This document shows, one piece after another, positions 53,090 through 61,033 of a stretch of DNA of 64,000 nucleotides. The notes under the pieces are model-generated. The model worked only from the letters and a program-made list of their open reading frames with translations, was not told the origin of the DNA and did not search any database. This DNA comes from Desulfovibrio ferrophilus (GTDB taxonomy: Bacteria; Desulfobacterota; Desulfovibrionia; Desulfovibrionales; Desulfovibrionaceae), in contig NZ_AP017378.1 in the NCBI RefSeq assembly GCF_003966735.1, positions 3,058,905-3,122,904 on the forward strand, given 5' to 3'. Position 1 is the first letter of the stretch, and the number at the start of each line of letters is the position of its first letter. A program made the position numbers and the translations under genes.

Positions 53090-53899
53090 TTAAGCCTCTT
53101 GGCTCCATCGGCCTCGGTATACTTCGCGCACCTCTTGTTCCTCGGGCAGGAAATTAAGCCCCAGATCCGCATTCATTGCCTGGAATCTTGCCGCGGCTTC
53201 TGCGATTTCCTTGAAGGCATCGGGTAGCAGGGCAAAGAGGTTGTCGCGTCCCGGCAGGTTGTTATCGATGGTGAAATGCTTTTCGATGCAATCAACACCC
53301 ATGCCCACCGCGAAAAGGGCGCTCAGGTTGTCCGGGGTATGATCAGAGAAGCCGACCTTGTCGTGCTTTGTCCGTAGGGTCGCAATGCGGGGCAGGTTCA
53401 CCTTTTCGTCCGGGCAGGGATAGAGCGAAACGCAATGTAGGATGACAATTTCGGCCGATCCCTTGCGAAGAATGGAAAGCGCCGTATCGATTTCTTGCTC
53501 TGTGCTGGCGCCGGTGGAAAAGAATACTTTCTTGAAGCGTTTAGCTACGCCTTCAAGCAGTCGGATATTGGAAATTTCTGGAGATGGAATCTTTATGGCC
53601 GCATCGGAGATTGCCGCCATTGGTTCGATGTCTTCCGGGTTGAACAGACTGGTTAGAAAGCCGACATTATTGGCTTCGCAAACAGCTTTGGTCTTTTGGA
53701 AGTCCTCCACGGAAAGCTGGGCTTTTTTGTAGATGTCGCGTCGACCGTCGTCATCCCACGGGCCAGCTTTGAGCTGTGGCTCGCTCCATGTTTGGAATTT
53801 CGCGTAGGTGGCTCCAGCCTCGGCTGCGGCCCTAGTCATCTTTTCGATGAGGTCGAAGTCGCCCATATGATTCCAGCCAATTTCGGCTATGAGATCCAT
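53090..53899 (-). CDS. neuB: NeuB-family nonulosonic acid synthase lacking the SAF domain
   Basis: A 269-residue TIM-barrel enzyme condensing phosphoenolpyruvate with an amino sugar. Motifs: LIAEIGWNHMGD, KIPSPEISN, FFSTGAST, LHCVSLYPCPDE, GFSDHTPDN, CIEKHFTIDNNLPGRDN. The chain ends soon after EEQEVREVYRGRW, where other family members go on for about 70 residues into the SAF (antifreeze-like) domain that closes over the partner active site. Start ATG at 53899 is set by GGAG six bases upstream. First gene of the long minus-strand set. No neuC or leg/pse genes are in view. Confidence 0.88.
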   Translation of the reverse strand: MDLIAEIGWNHMGDFDLIEKMTRAAAEAGATYAKFQTWSEPQLKAGPWDDDGRRDIYKKAQLSVEDFQKTKAVCEANNVGFLTSLFNPEDIEPMAAISDAAIKIPSPEISNIRLLEGVAKRFKKVFFSTGASTEQEIDTALSILRKGSAEIVILHCVSLYPCPDEKVNLPRIATLRTKHDKVGFSDHTPDNLSALFAVGMGVDCIEKHFTIDNNLPGRDNLFALLPDAFKEIAEAAARFQAMNADLGLNFLPEEQEVREVYRGRWSQEA

Positions 53900-54236
53900 T
53901 TTGAACTCCATGCTGGTTATGGTTTTCGGCAACGTCTGCATTTTAATCCGCAACTCGGGCCTATATGTGGACCAAAATAGTCTCTCTGGTCAAGGTTGGC
54001 GGAAAAGGCGAATGCCTAACCCATAAGCGAGTCATACTCTTGTTTCTTCAGGTTTACACGCTGGGGTAATTACCTTAGATTTTACAGGGAGTGAGCCCGT
54101 GGGCAGCTTGGCGCTGCGCGGTTTTTGTGTGTGTGGGAGCGGTGAGGTTCCGCCGGAGCGGGTTGCAGACTCTTTGAGGTCGGATGGTGCGGTCGCATCG
54201 AGAATTAGTGCTTTTTGGGGACAAGAAGATACTTGT
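53900..54236. other. Divergent promoter region of the two halves of the glycan locus
   Basis: Contains no clear gene. A GTG at 54099 with GGGAG upstream opens in frame into the deacetylase gene, but the 46 added residues look unlike protein and the predicted transcription start leaves almost no leader; it is treated as an alternative start only. The plus-strand promoter is listed separately. No minus-strand promoter for neuB could be fixed. Confidence 0.5.
54053..54081 (+). promoter_or_regulatory. Candidate sigma-70 promoter for the plus-strand glycan genes
   Basis: TTTACA (5 of 6 matches) at 54053-54058, exactly 17 bases, TAGATT (4 of 6) at 54076-54081. It would start transcription near 54088, about 150 bases before the deacetylase ATG. 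Confidence 0.5.
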
Positions 54237-55115
54237 ATGGAATATGTTAACTACTCAGCACAACTGAAGAAGAATAGTCTGAGAAGCGTAGCCCGCCATT
54301 TAGTGCTGGATGGTTTAGCTGCTTTTTGGCGATTTACTGGTCGGATTGATCGAGGGTTGTCCCGCCCCAGGGTCCATTTCCTTTATCTGCATCATGTCTT
54401 TCCTGATGAAATCAAGGGTTTCCGTCGTTTGATTGAAATGCTCATCGAAAATGGGCAGACGATCATAAGCTATTCAGAAGCAGTGGGCCGGGTCCACCGT
54501 GGAGCTATTGATAGATCCTATATCTGTTTTTCCTTTGATGACGGTATTGCCAACAACCTTGCCGCAGCCGAAGTGCTTGCAGAATACAATATCTCTGCGT
54601 GTTTTTTCCTGAATTCGGGCATAGTCGGGGAAATGTCTGCGGACAAGGTGCTTGAGCATTGTCGGGTTCGTTTTTTTGGTTCGCCCTTGCTTCGGTTTCT
54701 TGACTGGGATGATGTCTCTCGGATGCAGTCCTTGGGGCATGAGATTGGGGGGCACACCTCAACACATGTGAACATGAGGGATACCCCTGAACCTGAGTTG
54801 CGAAGGGAAATTGAGCAAGATCGAGAGGTTTTAATCAGGCGATGTGGGGAGATTCATCATTTTTCATGGCCCTATGGCCGGTTTATCCATTTTTCCCTGC
54901 AGGCCAAAAGAATGGTTTTTGCCATCGGGTACAAGAGTGTCGCTTCGGCTGTCCGTGGATGCCATGTTGCGGAAAACCGACAGCCTTGCTTGCGTCGGGA
55001 AAATATTGTCGCCACATGGCCCTTGGCGCACGCTAAATTTTTCATGGCGAGAAGTTCTCTTGCTTCAAGTTCAAGTGATAACGGGTGGGGCGGTTTAGAA
55101 CGGAGACCGGTATAG
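54237..55115 (+). CDS. Polysaccharide deacetylase-family protein
   Basis: A 292-residue NodB-domain hydrolase (CE4). The metal-binding triad shows as CFSFDDGIANN (Asp pair) and HTSTHVNM (the H-x3-H pair); FSWPYGRF is motif 3. Such enzymes remove N-acetyl groups from HexNAc units or act on lipid-linked sugars. No signal peptide was seen, so a cytoplasmic or peripheral location is likely. First gene of the plus-strand part. Confidence 0.82.
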   Translation: MEYVNYSAQLKKNSLRSVARHLVLDGLAAFWRFTGRIDRGLSRPRVHFLYLHHVFPDEIKGFRRLIEMLIENGQTIISYSEAVGRVHRGAIDRSYICFSFDDGIANNLAAAEVLAEYNISACFFLNSGIVGEMSADKVLEHCRVRFFGSPLLRFLDWDDVSRMQSLGHEIGGHTSTHVNMRDTPEPELRREIEQDREVLIRRCGEIHHFSWPYGRFIHFSLQAKRMVFAIGYKSVASAVRGCHVAENRQPCLRRENIVATWPLAHAKFFMARSSLASSSSDNGWGGLERRPV

Positions 55116-55368
55116 TCCTGTGTGGTTTGCGGCTACGTGTTGCTGGCCATATCTAGCCCCTCTGGCAGTTTCATTCGAATGTTATGCATGACTTGTCATG
55201 TTTTTTTTACGCGGAAGCTTTCGAGATTTCTGATGTCCGCCTGATATGCCTTGGCTGTGAATGACAAATGCAATATGAATGGAATATTCTTGTTCTATCG
55301 AGAGATAGTTATGGCACTAAGGTGCTTTCCGATTAACCAGTTCGAATAATACAACTTCGTGGTGATAC

Positions 55369-56529
55369 ATGTTCAATGTGGATGTTTTTAATCGATTGCG
55401 GAACAAATACTTTGCTCTTGCTTCTAGGCTGATGCCAGGAAGGAAAGAGGAATTTCGGCTCAGGCGGTTGGCTGCAGACGCTCTTGAACCCCCCACCCCA
55501 AGGGTGCGGTCGTTGCCAGGGCATGCTTTGATCGAGATTAACAATACCTGCAATTTGAATTGCATTATGTGCAATACAAAGATGTCGAAGCGCCCTAAGG
55601 GGTACATGACGCCTGATCTTTTTGAGCGAATTGCCAAGCAATTGAAGCAGGCTGGGTCATTGTATCCTGGGTTGCACACGGTGGGTGAAACATTTGTATA
55701 TCCTGATCTTCCTGCGTTGTTCGATATCGCCCGTTCTCTGGATTATCCACTTTTTATCAGCACCAATGCCCAGTTCCCGGATCGATTGGCTCCGCTTCTG
55801 GAGTCGCATTCCGATATGATTCACCACTTGCGGTTCTCCATTGATGCCGCTGATGCAGAAACATATTCGTCCATTCGCAGAGGGGGCAGGCTCGATAAGG
55901 TCATGGAGAGCCTGGAGGTTGTCAGGCGCTTTAACATGACTTCCAGTCGTCCGGTTCTGTTGGAGGCGGGTTTTGTAATGAGCGCGACCAATATCGCAGA
56001 AGTCGGTCCTTTTATAAAGATGCTGGAGCCCTATTGCCCTCCCGACAAGGTTCGATTCAACCTGATTGACGGGATATCGCCCGATGCCAGTTATTTTCGG
56101 ACGACTTTTCCGTTCAAGAATCTGATCAAGCCGGCAAGACCCTGCCGGATGGTCTTTAGGAATGTGTTTTTTACACATGATGGGAAAGTGTCTCTGTGTT
56201 GTCGCGATTACGACGCCGAAGTTGTTATTGGCGATATTACCAAGCAGGATTTGACCACTATTTGGGCGAGCCCGGAAGCAGGGCGTGTAAGAGATATGCA
56301 TTTGGGCAAAAAGTCGATGACGATCAAGAGTTGTGTCGGTTGTTTTGTATCCAATCGCTCAGTTAGCAGCCTTGTGAATTTGTATATTCATCAACTGTAT
56401 GCATCTGGAATGGATTCCGACAGGATCGGACATGAGGCTTGGACATTCGTTCAGGGTGTCAATGATCAGGTGGGTGCAGGTGGCGACCTCCAAGCGTATG
56501 TTTTGGGAGCCTTTTCAAAAATTCAATAA
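55369..56529 (+). CDS. Radical SAM protein with SPASM-like C-terminal cluster region
   Basis: A 386-residue radical SAM enzyme. The [4Fe-4S]-SAM motif is CNLNCIMC near residue 62 in the context INNTCNLNCIMCNTKMSK. The C-terminal part has CRMVFRNVFFTHDGKVSLCC and CVGC, spaced like the extra cluster of SPASM/twitch proteins. Such proteins occur in glycan loci, where the reaction is usually unknown. Separated by 250 bases from the deacetylase gene. Substrate not assignable. Confidence 0.82.
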   Translation: MFNVDVFNRLRNKYFALASRLMPGRKEEFRLRRLAADALEPPTPRVRSLPGHALIEINNTCNLNCIMCNTKMSKRPKGYMTPDLFERIAKQLKQAGSLYPGLHTVGETFVYPDLPALFDIARSLDYPLFISTNAQFPDRLAPLLESHSDMIHHLRFSIDAADAETYSSIRRGGRLDKVMESLEVVRRFNMTSSRPVLLEAGFVMSATNIAEVGPFIKMLEPYCPPDKVRFNLIDGISPDASYFRTTFPFKNLIKPARPCRMVFRNVFFTHDGKVSLCCRDYDAEVVIGDITKQDLTTIWASPEAGRVRDMHLGKKSMTIKSCVGCFVSNRSVSSLVNLYIHQLYASGMDSDRIGHEAWTFVQGVNDQVGAGGDLQAYVLGAFSKIQ

Positions 56530-56573
56530 GCGACCTTGTGGGGTGGCTGGCAACAGTATTGTGAGTAGTATTT

Positions 56574-57596
56574 ATGATTGATTCTGATGTGGTTTTTCGC
56601 GAAAGACTTGTAAACTATTTGAATACTATTGATGCTTATCGTGACGGTGAAATGTATTCAAAGCTCTGGGGAAACTTCATTCGTGAATTTTCTTTAGGGC
56701 AGGATGGAATGCAAGGGTTGCCGCAGCTAAACCAGACTCAGTGCCGGGGATATGTGCCCAGAGAACGCCGCGTGGGCAGGGTTGATCGGCAGGAGTGGAT
56801 TGAAGATGCTGTGGGGTGGTCGGTTAATATGGTTTATGTGTTGGCTGAAGCCATTGCGAAGCGTCTCAAGAGCAAAAAAGTCCGGCATAAATATGATTGG
56901 CGGACGTATCGAATAAAGCGCTTTCTAAGGATGCAGGGGATAGATTACCGCGCTGAGCTCAGTAAGGGATATCCAGCCAATAGTATTAGCTCTTCCTTTT
57001 TTGCCTTGCGGGCTGTGTACTATCAACGCTTGCTATTGCAATATTCGAGGTCTGTTGTTGCCAATCCGCAGAGGATTCTCGAGGTTGGGGCCGGGGTTGG
57101 TACCTTGGCGATTATGCTTGCGCGGATGCTTAAACCGCGTGAGTACGTTGTTGTTGATCTGCCCGAAATGCTCCCTGTTTTAGCAATAGAAGTGAGGCGT
57201 CATTACCCTGAGGCCAGAGTTGTTTTTCCTAATGAGGAGGTGCCTGAGCGGTCTTTGGGCAATTCTGTGACATTCGTCTTGCGGACTCCTACGCAGCATA
57301 CTTCGATTCAAGATGAAAGTGTGGATATTGCGCTCAACATTGATTCATTTGCCGAAATGCCTATTCAGGCTGCGCGCTCCTATGTTGAGATGTTCAATAG
57401 AACCTTGGCCAAGGGTGGGGTCATGTTTTTGGCCAACCGCGAATCGCGAGTTCATGATGGACAGGCGGAAATTAACTCCATGTGGACGTTGCCTTACGAC
57501 CCAAATCATGAGGTGATGCTATTTGAGCATTGTCCTATGCGCCATTATGTGATGAGCGGGAAAACTCCCAATATCAACAGGATTAGCCGTAAATGA
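56574..57596 (+). CDS. Putative sugar O-methyltransferase
   Basis: A 340-residue protein matching the putative sugar O-methyltransferase pattern: an N-terminal helical part with SLGQDGMQGLPQLNQTQCRG and the SAM site RILEVGAGVGTLAIMLARML, followed by VVVDLPEML. The C-terminal NRESRVHDGQAEINS and MRHYVMSGK fit the family. Overlaps the start of the next gene by four bases, so it is coupled to the second radical SAM enzyme. Confidence 0.75.
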   Translation: MIDSDVVFRERLVNYLNTIDAYRDGEMYSKLWGNFIREFSLGQDGMQGLPQLNQTQCRGYVPRERRVGRVDRQEWIEDAVGWSVNMVYVLAEAIAKRLKSKKVRHKYDWRTYRIKRFLRMQGIDYRAELSKGYPANSISSSFFALRAVYYQRLLLQYSRSVVANPQRILEVGAGVGTLAIMLARMLKPREYVVVDLPEMLPVLAIEVRRHYPEARVVFPNEEVPERSLGNSVTFVLRTPTQHTSIQDESVDIALNIDSFAEMPIQAARSYVEMFNRTLAKGGVMFLANRESRVHDGQAEINSMWTLPYDPNHEVMLFEHCPMRHYVMSGKTPNINRISRK

Positions 57597-58960
57597 CAGC
57601 TGAGAACCAAGGGCATGCCAGGCGGGCAAGGTTGAAGCGTGTCGTCGTTGTAAATCCTGCCAATTATGGTCGGAACATGGCGGGTCTGAGACCTCCTTTT
57701 GGACTTTTGACTCTAGTCTCGGGACTTATGGGGCTGGGGGTTGAGGTGATATGGATCGATGCTGATCTGATCCGATCTAGGCAAAAAGTGTTTGCTGAAC
57801 TGCGCGACTATTTGGATTGCGATTTGCTCATGATAGGTGGTTTATCCACTGCCTATAAGTCTATTAAAGAAATTATATCCTTTGTTGAAAGTTCAGGTTC
57901 AAGCATCAAAATTGTTGTGGGTGGGAGGGTCGCCAAAGACACGGGAGATGTTGTTTGGAAGTTTAACCCCCGACTGGACATGCTTTGCCGGCAGGAAGGG
58001 GAGTTCGTCGTCAAGGACTATGTCGAGCACTGGCCTGATTACAAGAAGGTCAGAGGGATTGAATATCGCATGGGGGACGATATTGTTGTGAACGATGTCG
58101 CTCCTACGCCAGCCACTTTTGCTGACGTGCCCAGGATGAGGTGGGAGATTTTGGACAAGAGTTATTTTGCGGAGCAGGGTTTTTTGCTTACTGGGCGTGG
58201 GTGTCCTTACAAATGTGGTTTTTGTCGAAAAAAAGATAGCCTGGTCGAAAAGCATCGAAGCATGGAGTTTGAAGAGATACTGGATGACATTCGGTATCTC
58301 TTAGAGAAGCGTGGCGTAAATAAGATCACGTTTGTGGATGAATTTTTCATGCAAAACAAAAAACGCGTAGAAAATTTGTGTCACGCTTTCCAAACATTGG
58401 GTGTTTCCTTTAGCTGGGTTTGTACGACTCGAGCGAATATCATCGGTGAAGGGGATGTTCCGCTCCTGCGTTTGATGAAGGAGTCCGGTTGTTCTGCCAT
58501 TAACATGGGGTTGGAAAGCGGAAGCCAGGACATGCTTGATAAGATGAATAAGAAGTTGCGTATTGAGCAATCTGAACGAGCTGTTTCTGCGGCGCGACGA
58601 GCAGGCTTGAAAATTCGTCCCACGTTCATTTTTGGCTTTCCTGGTGAAACTCGAAGGACAGCTCTTGAGTCTGTTCGATGGCGTAGGCGGTGGGGTTTGA
58701 AGGGAGGGTTCTTTTACGCTACCCCCTATCCTGGTTCTGATCTGTATGATCAATGGCTGCAAAGAGATAGTGTTGATTTGGCTAAAGAGGAAGCGTGGTT
58801 GCTGATGGGGCCAAATCTTAACTACTGCAATGTGAATTTGACGGATATGCCGGATTGGAAGCTAAGATTGTTGGGAATTGAGTGCGCGTTGCGCCTGAAT
58901 CCCAAGAGATTTATTAGTAAAAAAATCCAAGGATTGAAGCGTCGCCTAAAAGGTTCGTAA
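57593..58960 (+). CDS. B12-binding-domain radical SAM protein
   Basis: A 455-residue protein of the BchE/HpnJ-like class. The N-terminal 150 residues form a cobalamin-type Rossmann domain (RPPFGLLTLVSGLMGLG, MIGGLSTAYKSI), then the radical SAM cluster motif GRGCPYKCGFCRKKD near residue 205 and the barrel with FVDEFFMQNKKRVE, TTRANII, GLESGSQDMLDKM and FIFGFPGETRRTA. Such enzymes methylate or rearrange unactivated carbon. The Asp-x-His-x-x-Gly of true B12-binding modules is not obvious, so cobalamin use is uncertain. Confidence 0.82.
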   Translation: MTAENQGHARRARLKRVVVVNPANYGRNMAGLRPPFGLLTLVSGLMGLGVEVIWIDADLIRSRQKVFAELRDYLDCDLLMIGGLSTAYKSIKEIISFVESSGSSIKIVVGGRVAKDTGDVVWKFNPRLDMLCRQEGEFVVKDYVEHWPDYKKVRGIEYRMGDDIVVNDVAPTPATFADVPRMRWEILDKSYFAEQGFLLTGRGCPYKCGFCRKKDSLVEKHRSMEFEEILDDIRYLLEKRGVNKITFVDEFFMQNKKRVENLCHAFQTLGVSFSWVCTTRANIIGEGDVPLLRLMKESGCSAINMGLESGSQDMLDKMNKKLRIEQSERAVSAARRAGLKIRPTFIFGFPGETRRTALESVRWRRRWGLKGGFFYATPYPGSDLYDQWLQRDSVDLAKEEAWLLMGPNLNYCNVNLTDMPDWKLRLLGIECALRLNPKRFISKKIQGLKRRLKGS

Positions 58961-59031
58961 ATTGATGATTGTCGTTTGTTGCTGCTGATATTGCATAAAG
59001 AGCTTAGGCAAATCGAATTAAGGGTGCGAAG

Positions 59032-60075
59032 GTGAATGAGATTCAGTATGAACAATTGATGCCCGTCTATTTGTTTTCTATTCCGAGGGGAGGGTCTAAT
59101 ATATTCAGTGCTTTTATGCATAATCATGATTCGATTGTTGCATTAACTCATACAGCTGCCAAACAGTATGTTGATAGAATGCATCTAGGTCAGCCTCTAG
59201 GGTTGGCGAATTCGAGTTGTACTTATGCTGAGAGTGCTCCTCTAAAATGTAATAATTCAGTGACTCATGTTGTTTTGCATAATATGCACTACAACAAGAA
59301 GAAGAAATATTACTATATTGACTACGGGTTGAAAGAGATAGCATCAGGTCGGGCACAAGGTGTCGTTTTGTTTAGACATCCCGTTTCTGTGTTCCTGTCG
59401 ATGGATGCTTTCAGGGCAAAGTTTGATCGCCCTGGGTGGCGTTTGTCGCGGGAAAATTCTTATTGCATAATGGAGCGGTTTATTCTTCCGCAATTAAGCA
59501 TGCTTCGAAATGCCGATGTATACCCTGTCGAGATTGGAAGTTTTATTAAAGACATTGATGCGGAATACGCCTCTTTATGCAAGCACCTTTCCTTGGGCTA
59601 TAAGCCGCGCTATGGTTCTTTCCAAGAAACATTTTCAAGCGTGTGCGCGAGTGATGGTAATCCCTACGCAGTGAAGGATTTTTCTCGATATTCTGGTGGC
59701 TTTGTGGAAGCGAAGGGCTATACCCCAAAGCCGCAGCCTATGTTTTATAATCCTGCGACAGGACAGCCACTTTTGGGGCGAGGTGGATTTAATCCCTGTG
59801 TTCCGGTTTCGCATTCGCGATTAACTGCTTTTAAGCATCGGCTTACCCCTGAGGCTGCAAGGATATTAGAGTCTGTGTTTACGGGTTATATGGCACGTCG
59901 GGATGCTCTGTGGTTATTGGAGAATGAAGATCTTTCCATTGAACGATTGAAGGCGATGGATGTTAATCAAGATCCGATGCGCAAGCTGTTTTTTGTTTCT
60001 TTGTCCATGGTCAAACGAGTTCAAAAACGATTTACTGCCTGTGGCGTAAACAAAAAGGATGAGCCCAATGTATAA
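59032..60075 (+). CDS. Divergent sulfotransferase-like protein
   Basis: A 347-residue protein starting at GTG, with AAGGG seven bases upstream. LFSIPRGGSNIFSAFMHNHD near residue 14 has the shape of the PAPS 5'-phosphosulfate loop, and GVVLFRHPVSVFLSMD near residue 110 matches the 3'-phosphate motif. The rest is not closely like known families. It probably transfers sulfate to a sugar or to another locus product. Overlaps the next gene by eight bases. Confidence 0.65.
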   Translation: MNEIQYEQLMPVYLFSIPRGGSNIFSAFMHNHDSIVALTHTAAKQYVDRMHLGQPLGLANSSCTYAESAPLKCNNSVTHVVLHNMHYNKKKKYYYIDYGLKEIASGRAQGVVLFRHPVSVFLSMDAFRAKFDRPGWRLSRENSYCIMERFILPQLSMLRNADVYPVEIGSFIKDIDAEYASLCKHLSLGYKPRYGSFQETFSSVCASDGNPYAVKDFSRYSGGFVEAKGYTPKPQPMFYNPATGQPLLGRGGFNPCVPVSHSRLTAFKHRLTPEAARILESVFTGYMARRDALWLLENEDLSIERLKAMDVNQDPMRKLFFVSLSMVKRVQKRFTACGVNKKDEPNV

Positions 60076-61021
60076 ACTCTTAGTGGTTACGCCCATTGCA
60101 CATATACGTGGTCTTCGTGAGAAGCTCGCATCTAAATTTGATTTGTTGGAATATCCTGATCCTTTGTTTGAGGACGTTGTCGAAGTCCTCCCTGAGGCTG
60201 ATGTTATCTTCACCAATCCAAATAAATCCAAGCTTCCTATTGATTCAAAACTCCAGCAGGCAATGACTAAGCTGAAGGTGATTACAACGGCTTCGACGGG
60301 GTTGATCCATATTGATTTGATCGAGGCTGGGAGACGGGGGGTAGAGGTGATCTCCTTGACGAAAGAGTTGGCTACCATCGAGAAGATAAGTTCAACCGCT
60401 GAACATGCTCTGGCGCTGACCTTGTCTGCGCTGAGGCGTGTTCCTTGGTCTTTTTCGGATGTGTTGGACGGTAATTGGGATTATGAAAAATTCATTGGTC
60501 GGCAAATTGATCATTTGACTGTAGGTGTCGTGGGGTATGGTCGTCTGGGGAAAATGTATGCTCGTTATGCCCAGGCATTGGGAGCTGAGGTGCTTGTGTG
60601 CGATCCGGCATATGGTTCGGATAACTGTCCCTTTCCTGTGCAAGACATGGCTGAGATGGTTCCTCGTTGCGATATAATTAGTTTGCATATTCATGCAACA
60701 TCTGAAAATTTGGGATTAATTGGGTCCGAGTTGTTGGCTTCTGCCAGAGAAGATCTGCTTCTGGTGAATACTTCTCGTGGTGAAGTCGTGGACGAAAAGG
60801 CGTTGCAGACTTTTCTAGGTAGAAACCCAGGGGCTTGTTACGCTACAGATGTGCTTGCTAGCGAGCAGACTTCCAAGTGGGATAGTCCTATCTATGGCTT
60901 AGCGAAGTCTGGGGGGAATGTGTTGATTACTCCGCACACAGGCGGAATGACGCGCGAGGCCCAGGAAATTGCTTATCACCGAGTGGCAGATATGCTTATT
61001 GAATGTGCAGAATCACTTTAG
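60068..61021 (+). CDS. D-isomer-specific 2-hydroxyacid dehydrogenase
   Basis: A 317-residue NAD-dependent dehydrogenase. The coenzyme site is VGVVGYGRLGKMYARYA with the acidic VCDPA turn; catalytic Arg is in NTSRGEVVDE and the catalytic His in TPHTGGMT. It reduces a 2-keto acid to the D-2-hydroxy acid or the reverse. ATG at 60068 is chosen because AAGGA precedes it; an ATG at 60059 sits on that site. Coupling to a sulfotransferase-like gene and a flippase suggests it makes a hydroxyacid building block. Confidence 0.85.
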   Translation: MYKLLVVTPIAHIRGLREKLASKFDLLEYPDPLFEDVVEVLPEADVIFTNPNKSKLPIDSKLQQAMTKLKVITTASTGLIHIDLIEAGRRGVEVISLTKELATIEKISSTAEHALALTLSALRRVPWSFSDVLDGNWDYEKFIGRQIDHLTVGVVGYGRLGKMYARYAQALGAEVLVCDPAYGSDNCPFPVQDMAEMVPRCDIISLHIHATSENLGLIGSELLASAREDLLLVNTSRGEVVDEKALQTFLGRNPGACYATDVLASEQTSKWDSPIYGLAKSGGNVLITPHTGGMTREAQEIAYHRVADMLIECAESL

Positions 61022-61033
61022 ATAAATTTATTT

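Noticed and set aside
54099-54236. Upstream GTG start adding 46 residues to the deacetylase.
   Set aside because: It has a ribosome-like GGGAG, but the predicted transcription start lies on it and the added residues are unlike the family; kept only as an alternative.
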